A program made the translations under genes and the position numbers. This document shows, in pieces, positions 33,392 through 43,125 of a stretch of DNA of 64,000 nucleotides. Origin of the DNA: VAZQ01 sp963785745. GTDB taxonomy: Bacteria; Pseudomonadota; Alphaproteobacteria; Rhizobiales; Xanthobacteraceae. The stretch is from the NCBI GenBank assembly GCA_963785745.1, contig CAWAWR010000006.1, forward strand, positions 186,001-250,000. The letters run 5' to 3'. Within the stretch, counting starts at the first letter, position 1. Each line of letters begins with the position of its first letter. The notes below the pieces were generated by a model. It made no database searches and had not been told where the DNA came from. It was given only the letters and a program-made list of their open reading frames with translations.

Positions 33392-35396
33392 TCACGCGAA
33401 TTCGAGGATCACCGCATCGACCGCGAGGCTGTCGCCCGGGCGTACGTGGATGCGCTTGACGACGCCGTCGCGCTCGGCGCGCAGCACGTTCTCCATCTTC
33501 ATCGCCTCGACCACCGCCAGCGCCTCGCCCGCCTTGACCTCCTGTCCCTCGGCGACCGCGATCGAGACCACTTGGCCGGGCATCGGGCAGCGCACCGCCT
33601 TGCCGCCGTCGGCAACCACCCGCAAGGGCACCAGGCGGGCAACCTCGGCCTCGCGCTCGGTGAAGACATAGGCGCGGACGTCGGCGCCGCGATGCATCAG
33701 GTCGAAGCCGTTCGGCACCGGCCGCACCTGCACGGACACCGGATCGTTGTCGACCGTGCCCGTCCAGAGCGCCTCGCCCGGCTTCCAGTCCGAGGAGACG
33801 ACATAACGCTTGCCGCCGCCGTCGAAACGCACCGCCAGCCCGTCGTCCTCGCGGTAGATGTCGAGCGCGAATTCGGCGTCGCCGAGCCGAACGACGCGCC
33901 GGCGCTCGCGCGTCACGGACGCGTCCGGCCGCTGGCCGGAAATCCGGCGCTTGCGCTCGCCGAGCACATGGTCGATCGCGGCCGCGACCGCCGCCAGCGT
34001 CTGCCCCGCCTCACCGGCCGGCGCCACCGGATGGAAGCCTTTTGGGAATTCCTCGGCGATGAAGCCGGTCGACAGCTTCCCTTTCCGCCAGCGCTCGAGC
34101 TGCATCAGCGCCGCCAGAAACGGAATGTTGTGGCGGATGCCGTCGATCACGAAGGCGTCGAGCGCGTCGGCCTGCGCCGCGATCGCGCGATGCCGCTTCG
34201 GCGCGTGGGTGACGAGCTTCGCGATCATCGGATCGTAGAACAGCGAAATCTCCGAGCCCTCGGTCACGCCGGCGTCGACACGAACCGTGACGCCGCCTTT
34301 GCTGGTTTCCGCCGGCGGCCGATAACGCGTGAGCCGGCCGGTCGACGGCAGGAAATTGCGATTCGGGTCCTCGGCATAGATGCGGGTCTCGATCGCGGAG
34401 CCCGTGAGCTTGACGTCGCTCTGCTTGATCGCAAGCTTTTCGCCCGCGGCGACGCGGATCATCTGTTCCACCAGATCGAGACCCGTGACCAGCTCCGTTA
34501 CCGGATGCTCGACCTGCAGCCGCGTATTCATCTCCAGGAAGTAGAACGTCTTGTCCTGGGCAGCGACGAATTCCACGGTACCGGCGGAGTCGTAGCCGAC
34601 GGCCTTGGCCAGCGCGACCGCCTGCGCGCCCATCTTCTTACGCGTTGCTTCGTCGAGCAGCGGCGACGGCGCCTCCTCCACGATCTTCTGGTTGCGGCGC
34701 TGGATCGAGCATTCTCGCTCGCCGAGATGGATGACATTGCCGTGCTTGTCGCCGAGCACCTGGATTTCGATATGGCGCGGGTTCTCGATGTATTTCTCGA
34801 TGAACACGCGGTCGTCGCCGAACGAGCTCTTGGCCTCCGAGCGCGCGCGCAGAAAACCTTCGGCGACCTCGGCTTTGTCGTGCGCGATCCGCAGCCCCTT
34901 GCCGCCGCCGCCCGCCGCCGCCTTGATCATCACCGGATAGCCGATCTCGGCGGCGACCTTTTGCGCCTGCGCCTCGTCGGCGATCTCGCCCTGATAGCCG
35001 GGCACGGTCGAGACCTTGGCCTTGCCGGCCGCCTGCTTGGCCGCGATCTTGTCGCCCATGGCGTCGATCGCGTCCGGATGGGGACCGATGAAGACGATGC
35101 CGGCTTTGGCGAGCGCGCGCGGGAACGCCGCCCGCTCGGAGAGGAAGCCGTAGCCGGGGTGCACCGCGTCGGCGTTGGCTTGAGCGGCAGGCGGCAACGA
35201 TCGCCTCGATCGAGAGGTAGCTCTCGGCCGCGGGCGGCGGCCCGATCCGCACCGCCTGATCCGCCATCTCGACGTGCAGCGCGTCCTTGTCCGCGTCGGA
35301 ATAGACCGCCACCGTCGCGATGCCGAGCCGGCGCGCGGTCTTGATGATCCGGCAGGCGATTTCGCCGCGATTGGCAATCAGGATGCGCTTGAACAT
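33392..35396 (-). CDS. pccA: Biotin carboxylase/BCCP subunit of propionyl-CoA-type carboxylase, frameshifted
   Basis: The start MFKRILIANRGEIACRIIKTARRLG at 35396 runs through AESYLSIEAIVAACR; near 35185 an extra base shifts the frame and it continues QANADAVHPGYGFLSE. The biotin carboxylase domain has the ATP-grasp loop KAAAGGGGKGLRIA, FLEMNTRLQVEHPVTE (catalytic Glu, Asn, Arg) and AEDPNRNFLPSTG; the C-terminal biotinyl domain has EAMKMENVLRAERDG with the biotinylated Lys. Length and C-terminus fit PccA better than MccA, but the carboxyltransferase partner gene is not in the window. It works in propionyl-CoA or branched-chain catabolism. Confidence 0.88.
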
Positions 35397-35432
35397 TGAG
35401 TGCGCGGAAGGTCGCGGCCAGCCGGACTATTG

Positions 35433-36735
35433 TCAACTGACCGGCGCCAACAGCAATGCCGGCCACAGCGCCGCAAGCGCGGCCGCCGACACCGCGAACG
35501 ACATCAGCGCGATGTCGAGCGCGAAGCGGCCACGGCCCAGGCCCGCGCCGATGACAGCTTGCTCAGGGTATTGCTCGCGACCGCCGCCAGGATCGCAAAA
35601 GCCCCGTCGCCGACGCTCAGCGGCTGCGGCACCAGCCGCGCCATCGACACCGTCACCGCATCGACGTCGAACAGCCCGAGCGCCGCCGCACCGATGATCG
35701 GCGCCGGCCGACCCGAAATATTGGTCGAGGAAGCGCCCGAGCAGGATGATCGACGCCCATGGAAAGCGCCAACCCGATCACCGACCAGAAGCCGAACGGA
35801 TTGCGGAACTTCACCGCCGTTTGTTCGCTGTCCTCGTCTTGCGCGCCAATAGACCCAGAAGACGGCAAGACCGACGGCCACGATCGTCGCAGCGGCAAGC
35901 GGCGGCGCAAGCAGCACCAGCAGGCTTGGCCTGCAGCACGGCGACGATGGCGAGCACGCGCACGAACGACACTGCCGTCGCCAGCGACACGCCGGCCGCC
36001 AGCAATTGCGGCGAGCCCTCGCCTGCTGCCGCGCGCCGCGCATTGGCGAAGCGTGACCGCGGTCGACGAGACGAGCCCGCCGGCCGCAGCCGCCAGCAAG
36101 ACGCCGTGCCGCTCGCCGAAATACTTCACCGCCGCGTAGCCGAGGAACGACACGCCGGCGAGCACGATCGCGATCAGCCAGATTTCGCGCGGATTGACGC
36201 CGCCGAACGGGCCGACCGGGTCGTCGGGAACGACCGGCAGCGCGATGAACGTCATCGCCAGCAGGATGAGCCCGGAGCGCAGCTCCGGCCAGGTCAGCGA
36301 CTTGCACCCAGCCATGCAGGCTTTCGCGCAGCGCCAGGAGCCCGCGGCCACCACCGCGACCGCTGCCGCGACGCGCATGTCGCCAAGCAGCGCATAGGCG
36401 CCGAGCGCGAAGGTGAGAATGGCGGCGATCGCGGTGGTCGCCGAAAAGTTCTTGTCGGCGCGATTTTCCTCCAGGCAGAACACGGTCATCACCGCCGCGA
36501 ACGCGGCCAGCGCGATCCCGATCACCGCGCCGCCGCCCGCGGTTGCGGCGCCGCCGGCGGCATGCGCAAGCGCGCCCACCACGCCGCCGAGCAGACCCGA
36601 AATGGCAAAGGTGCGGAATCCCGCGGCCCGGCTGCCCGGCTTCTCGTCGCGCGCACGCCAGCCGCGCTCGAGCCCGATCAAAAGCCCAATGCCAAGCGCG
36701 ACCGCAAATCGCGCCAGCAGTTCGTCGGTATCCAT
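35433..36735 (-). pseudogene. MgtC/SapB + DUF4010 membrane protein, broken by about eight frameshifts
   Basis: From the ATG at 36735 the protein reads MDTDELLARFAVALGIGLL and IGLERGWRARDEKPG, the MgtC-like N-terminus, and continues into DUF4010 (SLTWPELRSGLILLAMTF, VVPDDPVGPFGGVNPREIW, GGLVSSTAVTL). The sequence must be read in alternating frames, with joins near 36340, 36305, 36045, 35935, 35850, 35750, 35700 and 35555, to reach the natural end ALDIALMSFAVSAAALAALW before the stop at 35433. The encoded amino acids between joins remain typical, without nonsense substitutions. It could be a recent pseudogene or a low-quality stretch of sequence. Confidence 0.7.
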
Positions 36736-36771
36736 GCCTGTCGGCCCCGGCTCCGGTGACCAGGTCCAATT

Positions 36772-37041
36772 CTAGGCGGTCAAGGGCGCACGGGGATAGG
36801 CAACGGCACGGCGCGACGGCCGGCGGCTTCGGTCGATAATGTCTGGAAGCTTAGGAAAGCGCCGCGGATTGCGGCACATGCGAGCGAAGCCAGTCGAGAA
36901 TGACGGTGTCGATGTCGGCAGGCTGACGCTGGCACCACGTCGGCGAAGTCGCGGGACCTTCGGCGCCGGCACGATGATCGGCGACGCGGCAATGGCCGCC
37001 AGCAGCGACTGGAGATCGGCGAAGCGATTGAAGTCCGTCAT
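36772..37041 (-). CDS. Hypothetical protein
   Basis: The 89-residue frame starts at ATG 37041 with GGGAG upstream. The first 30 residues (MTDFNRFADLQSLLAAIAASPIIVPAPK) look like a real helical N-terminus. The rest (LRRRGASVSLPTS..., RSRRPSRRAVAYPRAPL) is low-complexity and basic; another frame of the same stretch encodes DIDTVILDWLRSHVPQSA, so a frameshift is possible. No family is recognised. Confidence 0.3.
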   Translation of the reverse strand: MTDFNRFADLQSLLAAIAASPIIVPAPKVPRLRRRGASVSLPTSTPSFSTGFARMCRNPRRFPKLPDIIDRSRRPSRRAVAYPRAPLTA

Positions 37042-37484
37042 TATTGTTGACTCCCGTCCCTGCCCGTAACCTCCAACGCGCCTGGCGCACCGGGGGTTCC
37101 GGATAGGGGTTAGTCGCGGGACCTTGGGATTTGGTTCAACGGCTCAACGAGACACAAAATAGCAAGCGAGCTGGACCGGCGATGCGGCGCAGGCATGGCA
37201 AAGTTGGGGCATTGCGGAAAAACGTTAGGTGGTTACGGGAAGCCCCTGACTCCGCGTCCGAATCGCGGGGATTGAAAGCCCTGCCGTCGAACCGTGGCAG
37301 GACGGTATGGCAGCACAGGCTTCCACCAGCCAGCACCCGCGGATACCACCATTCTCCCGATCGTGACTGGAACAGCCGATCCATTTGGCCCGCTTGCCAG
37401 TCGAGTTCCTGGCCCTATATCCGACGCGAGGCGGTCTTCGGATCGGCTTTCCCACCACAGACGGACCACACGCGGAGGTGTGCC
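37042..37484. other. Intergenic region without a supported gene
   Basis: About 440 bp between the small minus-strand frame and the peroxiredoxin gene. Open frames here lack ribosome binding sites and have no recognisable protein features. The last 15 bases hold the GGAGG site of the peroxiredoxin gene. I saw no tRNA-like or strong terminator structure. Confidence 0.5.
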
Positions 37485-38148
37485 ATGGCGTTGCAGATTG
37501 GCGATACGGCGCCGGATTTCGAAGCCCAGACGACCGAGGGCAAGATCCGGTTTCATGACTGGCTCGGCAATTCCTGGGCCGTCCTGTTCTCTCATCCGAA
37601 GGACTTCACGCCGGTGTGCACCACCGAGCTCGGCTACATGGCCCGGATCAAGCCGGAGTTCGACAAGCGCGGCGTCAAGATCATCGGCCTCTCGGTCGAT
37701 CCGGTCGAGAACCACTCGAAGTGGGCGAACGACATCAAGGAGACGCAAGGTTTCGCGCCGAACTATCCGATGATCGGCGACACCGATCTCTCGATCTCCA
37801 AGGCCTGGGGCATGTTGCCCGCCGGCCGCCGACGGCGACGCCTCAAAGCGCACCGCGATGGACAATCAGACCGTGCGCAACGTGTTCGTCATCGGCCCGG
37901 ACAAGAAGATCAAGCTGATCCTCGTCTATCCGATGACCACCGGCCGGAATTTCGACGAGGTGCTGCGCGTGATCGACTCGCTGCAGCTCACCGCCAAGCA
38001 CAAGGTCGCGACGCCGGTGAACTGGAAGCACGGCGAAGACGTCATCATCGCCGGCTCGGTGTCCGACGACGACGCCAAGAAGACCTATCCGCAAGGCTGG
38101 AAATCGCCGAAGCCCTACATCCGCATCGTCCCGCAGCCGGGCAAGTAA
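37485..38148 (+). CDS. 1-Cys peroxiredoxin (Prx6 class), frameshifted
   Basis: The protein starts MALQIGDTAPDFEAQTTEGKI and holds the active site FSHPKDFTPVCTTELG with peroxidatic Cys. The order DPVENHSKWANDI and YPMIGDTDLSISKAWGMLP is typical of Prx6. Near 37830 one extra base (in a GCCGGCCGCCG run) shifts the frame; it continues GDASKRTAMDNQTVRNVFVIGP, YPMTTGRNFDEVLRVIDSLQLT and ends IRIVPQPGK at 38148. A GGAGG lies 9 bases before the ATG. It reduces peroxides in the cytosol. It is followed by a strong terminator. Confidence 0.9.
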
Positions 38149-38175
38149 GCGGTACGATTGTCGTCGTCAAAACAA

Positions 38176-38212
38176 GGGGGCCGCGCTTCACCGCGCGGCC
38201 CCCTTTATATTC
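38176..38212. terminator. Bidirectional rho-independent terminator
   Basis: The stem GGGGGCCGCGC/GCGCGGCCCCC has a short loop and is followed by TTTAT on the plus strand and TTGTTTT on the minus strand. It ends the peroxiredoxin gene and the convergent zinc-ribbon gene. Confidence 0.9.
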
Positions 38213-38225
38213 ATGTGGACGTCAG

Positions 38226-38423
38226 TCAGTGCGCGACGAAGACGCGATACTGAAGGCCGCCGTCACCAAGCCACGCGTCGTGCTTGGTCCATTCGTGAAC
38301 GCGGCCGCACGCGGGACATATCGTCGTCGCCTTCACCGCCGGAAGCTGATCGACATCGAGCATCTCGATACCGGTAGACACTTCTCGGCCGGTAGAAGGG
38401 CACTGGATCATGAGCACACCCAT
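38226..38423 (-). CDS. Small zinc-ribbon-like protein
   Basis: The 65-residue protein (MGVLMIQCPSTGREVSTGIEM) carries a C-P-x-T-G motif and a C-P-x-C-G-x-x-H-x-W motif (TICPACGRVHEWTKHDAWL), which together could form one zinc site. This two-part pattern is common in uncharacterised small proteins of Bradyrhizobiaceae. The ATG at 38423 follows GAGGAGG at a good distance. Function unknown. Confidence 0.75.
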   Translation of the reverse strand: MGVLMIQCPSTGREVSTGIEMLDVDQLPAVKATTICPACGRVHEWTKHDAWLGDGGLQYRVFVAH

Positions 38424-38750
38424 GATTCCCTCCTCGTGTTTGATTCGTGTTGCCGCAGATCAGACCGCACGAGCGTGTCGCGACGGTGACCTCTCAATCA
38501 ACAGTTCGTGGTTGTGACGGCATGGGTGACCTGCGCCGCGTGAGCAGCAAAGTCGCCGGCAAACGGCAGTTAAATGGGTGCTTTCGCGGGTCTACAACCA
38601 ATTGGGGCATAAACGTGATGCGGGAGTTAACCAAACGCCCATAACAGGCTGAGAAAATGAGGACAAATTTTCGCCGCTTGATTGTGGCCCATATTGCCAT
38701 GTTATCGGGAGATTCCCGCTATTGGGGCGGGGTATCGGGGGAATCGGTTC
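38424..38750. other. Intergenic region without a supported gene
   Basis: About 330 bp that must hold the divergent promoters of the zinc-ribbon gene (minus) and the periplasmic gene at 38751 (plus). GC is locally lower around 38580-38700. No tRNA, strong hairpin or convincing small frame was found. Confidence 0.45.
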
Positions 38751-39188
38751 GTGCGGCTTTTCTTGTCCGCCCTGCTCGTGCTGGCGAGCGTGCCCGCTCA
38801 GGCGGAGTACCGCATCACGCGCGATTTCGGCGGGCTGGTCGATCAGTACAAAGCCAAGTACACGCAGATCCGCGATCGGGGCGAGCGCGTCATCATTGAC
38901 GGCATCTGCAACTCTGCCTGCACGCTGGTGCTCGGGATCGTGCCGCTGAACAAAGTTTGCGTGACGCCGCGCGCGAGCCTCGGCTTCCATGCCGCGTATT
39001 ACGACAAGACCTACACATTCGGCGTGAAGGTGACGAGCTACGCCGGCACCAACGATCTGATGTCCTACTACCCGGCCTCGGTGAAGAACTGGATCAGCCG
39101 CAAGGGCGGCCTCACGCCGGAAATGAAGCGCGTGCGCAACGGCCCGGAACTGTGGGCCATGATCGACCCCTGCCCCGACGACTTCTGA
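38751..39188 (+). CDS. Hypothetical periplasmic protein (COG3904-like)
   Basis: From a GTG at 38751 the product of about 145 residues starts RLFLSALLVLASVPAQAEYR, a clear signal peptide. The mature part has RVIIDGICNSACTLVLGIVP, then CVTPRASLGFHAAYY and an ending WAMIDPCPDDF, with five Cys. The NSACTL and LGFHA segments resemble uncharacterised periplasmic proteins with a ClpP/crotonase-like fold (COG3904), but this is a weak inference. The frame is open upstream to 38682. Confidence 0.6.
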   Translation: MRLFLSALLVLASVPAQAEYRITRDFGGLVDQYKAKYTQIRDRGERVIIDGICNSACTLVLGIVPLNKVCVTPRASLGFHAAYYDKTYTFGVKVTSYAGTNDLMSYYPASVKNWISRKGGLTPEMKRVRNGPELWAMIDPCPDDF

Positions 39189-39256
39189 GTTCTCGATTGG
39201 TGCGGCCTTCTGCTGCGTAATGCCCGTGCCACTTTTCCGGCAGACTATGACATCGT

Positions 39257-40273
39257 CTAGATCCCCTTCCGCAAATCCTGCGCCGCCGCGACCATGACCT
39301 TGAGCTTGTCGCGCGCGAGGTCGCGGCTGATCGTCATCAACCCGCAATCGGGTGAGAGCATCACCCGCGCCGGATCGAGATAGTCGAGCGCGCCGGCGAT
39401 GCGGCGCTTCACCTCGTCGACCGTGGGCGCCGGTGTGTTGCCGGGATCGATGCAGCCGAACAGGAACAGCCGCTCGCGGTACGGTTTCAGGATTGCGGGA
39501 TCGTAGGTGCTGCGCCCGAACTCCACGGTGAAGCCCGCGATGCGCGTCTCCATCAAGCGGTCGAGCAGTTCCGGATACGTATACTGGTGCTGGAGCGAGG
39601 CGCCGCCGGGATAGCCGTAGCAGAGGTGCACGATCACCGGCACCGTCACGCCCTGGAGGCAGCGGTCGAGCGCGGCGGCGCCATAGTCGAAGACCTTCTC
39701 GTGGTAGCGGGTCATCGCCGGCTCATCGAGCTGCAGCAGGTCGCAGCCGGCGGCCTGCAGATCGAGCAGCTCGGCATTCACGGCGGCGGCGATGTCCATC
39801 GCCATCTCGCCTTCGTCCTTGTAGGCGTCGTTGAGCGAACTATCGATCACCGTCATCGGCCCGGCGAGCGCCATCTTCACCGGCCGGTCGGTATAGGCCT
39901 TGGCGAATTTCACGTCGTCGACGGTCGCCGCCGAGCGGCGCTTGAGCTTGCCGGTGACGCGCGGGACCAAGCGCGGCTGGTTGCGGCGGCGGTAGACCTC
40001 CTTCTGCACCTGGTTGACGAGATCGATACCGTCCCAGGTCCGGCACATATGGAAGATGAACCCTTCGCGGCGCTGCTCGCCGTCGGTCACGACGTCGATG
40101 CCGAGCGCCTCCTGCTCGCGCAGCGTCACGATGGTGGCGTCGTCCTGCGCCTCGTCGAGCGCCTTGCCCTCCAGACGGAAGGTGACGCGGTTGCGCTCGG
40201 TTTCGCCCATCCAGCGCGGGCGCGGCATGCTGCCGACATGGGTGGTGGCGAGCGGCGGGACTTTGAGTGCCAT
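39257..40273 (-). CDS. MetE-like cobalamin-independent methionine synthase family protein
   Basis: The 338-residue protein corresponds to the C-terminal barrel of MetE: LATTHVGSMPRP, DVVTDGEQRREGFI, KMALAGPMTVIDSS, DLLQLDEPAMTRY, the zinc ligands in VIVHLCYGYPGG (His-x-Cys) and SPDCGLMTISRD (Cys), and CIDPGNTP. Proteins of this short type are often linked with catabolic clusters and may use methyl donors other than methyl-THF-Glu3. The start is 23 bp from the stop of the upstream Bug-type receptor on the same strand, so the two may be co-transcribed. Confidence 0.85.
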   Translation of the reverse strand: MALKVPPLATTHVGSMPRPRWMGETERNRVTFRLEGKALDEAQDDATIVTLREQEALGIDVVTDGEQRREGFIFHMCRTWDGIDLVNQVQKEVYRRRNQPRLVPRVTGKLKRRSAATVDDVKFAKAYTDRPVKMALAGPMTVIDSSLNDAYKDEGEMAMDIAAAVNAELLDLQAAGCDLLQLDEPAMTRYHEKVFDYGAAALDRCLQGVTVPVIVHLCYGYPGGASLQHQYTYPELLDRLMETRIAGFTVEFGRSTYDPAILKPYRERLFLFGCIDPGNTPAPTVDEVKRRIAGALDYLDPARVMLSPDCGLMTISRDLARDKLKVMVAAAQDLRKGI

Positions 40274-40295
40274 TTTTTCCGGCTTCTGTTCGACT

Positions 40296-41342
40296 TCAGC
40301 GCTCGTTGTAGACCGACTTCACCCGGTCGAACAGCGATTGCGGCAGCGTGTCGAGCTCCGCAATCAGCGCCTGCACCTCCTCGCCGGTCAATGCGCCGAT
40401 CTCGCCGCGGATTTTCCCGACCGCCTCGATGAAGGCCGGGTCCTTGATCATGGCGTCGAAAGCGCGCCGCAGCGCCTGCACCCGCTCCGGCGGCACGCCG
40501 GGCGTGGTGAAATAGGATTTCCCGACCTCGTTCGCGCCCATGATGACGCGCATCACCGCACGGTCGTCGGGATTGGCGGCGAGCTCGACCGACGTCGGCG
40601 CATCCGGCAATTCGCTATGACGGTTGATCGCGTGCTGCACCAGGACGCGCACCTGGCGCTTCGGCACCCAATCCGGATGCACCGCTTTCACCGCCTCCCA
40701 GGTGGTCGAGTGACCGTCCACCTCGCCACGCTGCATGGCCAGCATGCCTTCGCCGGAGCCCTTGTATCCCATGATCAGCTTGAAGCGGGACTTGAGCAGC
40801 TCATTCATCACTTGGGGATAGATCGCCACCGTCGAGCCCGCGCCGGTCGCGCTCAGCGTGACTTCGCTGCGCAGCGCGTCGGCGAACGTCATGGCCTTGG
40901 CCGTGTGCCACACCATGGTGACGCTGGTCGACTGCGCCATACGGCCGATCCAGTTGAACTTGCCGGCCTCGTAGCGCACCTCCGGGTAATTGAGCTTGGC
41001 CTGCAAGGGAATGCCCTGCGACACCGAGGCGATCACGCTGCCGTCGCGCGGCGCCACGCTGAAGAGGTGGTTGGCGGCCAGCATGCTGCCCGCCCCCGGC
41101 ATGTTGACCGCGATGACACGCGGCGAGCCCGGGATGTGTTTGCCGATGTGCTGGGCGACGGTGCGGGCGTAGATGTCGTTCGAGCCGCCGGTCGGATAGC
41201 CGATGATCATGCGGATGGTCTGGCCGGCGTAGAACGAGGCGGCCTCCTGCGCCGACGCCGGGGCGCCGGCGCCGAGAACGCCGACCGCCATAAAAACCAC
41301 AAATTTCAAATCCGCCCTCCCCCCTAAGACCGTCGCGAACAT
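40296..41342 (-). CDS. Bug/TctC-like solute receptor, FYxGK subfamily (copy 1)
   Basis: The product of about 348 residues has a signal peptide (VVFMAVGVLGAGAPASAQ) and starts EAASFYAGQTIRMIIGYPTGGSNDIYARTV. The pattern HIGKHIPGSPRVIAVNMPGAGSMLAANHLF and APRDGSVIA, and the C-terminal TTPGVPPERVQALRRAFD, match a subfamily of periplasmic tricarboxylate-type receptors that lacks the classical DNRPGAG loop. Three more members occur at 49086, 55686 and 56745. No TctA/TctB genes are near. Ligand is probably a carboxylate, by family only. Confidence 0.82.
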   Translation of the reverse strand: MFATVLGGRADLKFVVFMAVGVLGAGAPASAQEAASFYAGQTIRMIIGYPTGGSNDIYARTVAQHIGKHIPGSPRVIAVNMPGAGSMLAANHLFSVAPRDGSVIASVSQGIPLQAKLNYPEVRYEAGKFNWIGRMAQSTSVTMVWHTAKAMTFADALRSEVTLSATGAGSTVAIYPQVMNELLKSRFKLIMGYKGSGEGMLAMQRGEVDGHSTTWEAVKAVHPDWVPKRQVRVLVQHAINRHSELPDAPTSVELAANPDDRAVMRVIMGANEVGKSYFTTPGVPPERVQALRRAFDAMIKDPAFIEAVGKIRGEIGALTGEEVQALIAELDTLPQSLFDRVKSVYNER

Positions 41343-41418
41343 ATGGATTGTACAGCGACTTACGGCGTATAATGATCCGGACAAGAAGCAGCGCTGCCCC
41401 AGCAAACAGGACTGTAAC

Positions 41419-42028
41419 ATGCGCATATTGGTCTCTGCCTGTGCGATCGCCGCGGTCGCCTGCGGTGTGTGGGCGACCTCCAGCCGGGCATTCCTGGGCG
41501 CAGCCTGGCCGCACCATGGCGATCGACGACCAGCCCGGCGTCGTCCCCAATCCGAGCGACGAGCAACTGCCTGCGGCGTTTCAGCGCCAGGCGGTCTTCT
41601 ACCGCACCAACGAGCCCCCCGGCACGATCATCGTCGATACCGCCGATCGCTACCTGTATCTCGTCCAGGGAAACAATCGCGCGATCCGCTACGGGATCGG
41701 CGTCGGCCGCGAGGGATTCCAGTGGCAAGGCCTGCTCAAGATCACTAAGAAGGCTGAGTGGCCCGACTGGACGCCGCCGCCGGAGATGATCCAGCGGCAG
41801 CCATACCTGCCGCGCTTCATGGCCGGCGGTCCCGGCAACCCCATGGGCGCGCGGGCGCTCTATCTTGGCGCCACCATCTATCGCATCCATGGCACCAATC
41901 AGCCGCAAACAATCGGAAGCGCCGTCTCGTCCGGATGTTTCCGGCTCGTGAACGACGACGTCGCCGATTTGTACGGGCGCGTCCCGGTAGGTACCAAGGT
42001 CGTCGTGCGACAACGACCCAGTTTGTGA
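41419..42028 (+). CDS. L,D-transpeptidase (YkuD), N-terminal frameshift
   Basis: The ATG at 41419 (AGGA upstream) opens a signal peptide MRILVSACAIAAVACGVWATSS; near 41495 the frame changes, and the YkuD domain follows: FYRTNEPPGTIIVDTADRYLYLVQ, RYGIGVGREGFQW, WPDWTPPPEM and the catalytic HGTNQPQTIGSAVSSGCFRLVNDD with catalytic His and Cys. It cross-links peptidoglycan or attaches proteins to it. A start at the internal ATG 41515 would lack a signal. It is followed 8 bp later by an amino-acid-type receptor gene, then by a second L,D-transpeptidase. Confidence 0.85.
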
Positions 42029-42036
42029 GGTTTGAC

Positions 42037-43074
42037 ATGCCGACATCCGTAACATCGTCCGCGCGTGTTTTCTGCGCGCTCCTTTCGCTCGGCGCAGGGC
42101 TGCTCCTGCCCGCCGCGGCCTCCGCGCAGACGCTTGAGAAAGTGAAGGCGCGCGGCAGCGTGAATTGCGGCGTCAATCCCGCGCTGCCCGGGTTCTCGGC
42201 GCGCGACGCGCAAGGGAGCTGGAGCGGGTTCGACATCGACCTCTGCCGTGCGCTCGCCGCCGCGATCTTCAATGATCCGGGCAAGGTGCAATACACGCCG
42301 CTCAGCAACAGTGAGCGGTTGCCGGCGCTCCAGGCGGACAAGATCGACGTCCTGTCGCGCAATACGACCTGGACATTCTCGCGCGAGGCGCCGCTCAAGC
42401 TGAACTTCGCGGCCGTGACCTACTACGACGGCCAGGGCTTCCTGGTCCGGCGCAGCACCAACGCCACGTCGGCGCTCGAACTCAACGGAGCGTCGATCTG
42501 CGTGCAGAAGGACACCACCAGCGCACTCAACGTCGCGGACTTTTTCCGCGCCAACAATATGAAGCATGAGATCGTCGCGCTTGCGACCGCGGACGAGTTG
42601 CTGAAGGCCTATGACAGCGGAAAGTGTTCGGTCGCGACCAGCGACACCTCGCAGCTTTTTGCCGCAAGACTGGTGCTGAAGTCTCCCGACGACCATGTCG
42701 TCTTGCCGGACATCATCTCTAAGGAGCCGCTCGGACCGTTTGTGCGGTCTGGCGACGACCAATGGCTCGGCATCGTGAAGTGGACGCATTTCGCGATGGT
42801 CAATGCCGAAGAGCTTGGCGTGAGTTCGAAGACGATCGACGAAGCGCTCACGTCAACCAAACCGGACGTGAGGCGCCTCGTCGGCGCCGAAGAGAACTAC
42901 GGCCAGCAGCTCGGCCTGACCAACGACTGGGTGGTTCGCATTGTTCGCCATGTAGGCAACTACGGAGAGATCTTTGAACGGAACGTCGGCACCGGCTCTC
43001 GGTTGGCGATCCCCCGCGGCATCAACAGCCTTTGGTCCAACGGTGGCATCCAGTATGCGCCGCCGATCCGCTAG
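42037..43074 (+). CDS. AapJ/BztA-type amino acid ABC transporter substrate-binding protein
   Basis: The 345-residue protein starts with a signal peptide (VFCALLSLGAGLLLPAAASAQ), then TLEKVKARGSVNCGVNPALPGFS and SWSGFDIDLCRALAAAIF, the AapJ/BztA general-amino-acid receptor pattern, and later DVLSRNTTWTFSREAPLKLNF and EPLGPFVRSGDDQWLGIVKW. It binds L-amino acids in the periplasm. No permease genes follow, so it is an orphan placed between two L,D-transpeptidases. The ATG at 42037 is 8 bp after the previous stop. Confidence 0.88.
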   Translation: MPTSVTSSARVFCALLSLGAGLLLPAAASAQTLEKVKARGSVNCGVNPALPGFSARDAQGSWSGFDIDLCRALAAAIFNDPGKVQYTPLSNSERLPALQADKIDVLSRNTTWTFSREAPLKLNFAAVTYYDGQGFLVRRSTNATSALELNGASICVQKDTTSALNVADFFRANNMKHEIVALATADELLKAYDSGKCSVATSDTSQLFAARLVLKSPDDHVVLPDIISKEPLGPFVRSGDDQWLGIVKWTHFAMVNAEELGVSSKTIDEALTSTKPDVRRLVGAEENYGQQLGLTNDWVVRIVRHVGNYGEIFERNVGTGSRLAIPRGINSLWSNGGIQYAPPIR

Positions 43075-43125
43075 TGCGGCCGCGCCTCTGACCTGACACC
43101 TGCGGTGCTCGAAGGGAGCATCCCG

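Noticed and set aside
33263..35344. 693-codon plus-strand open frame
   Set aside because: Antisense to pccA, whose biotin carboxylase motifs are unmistakable.
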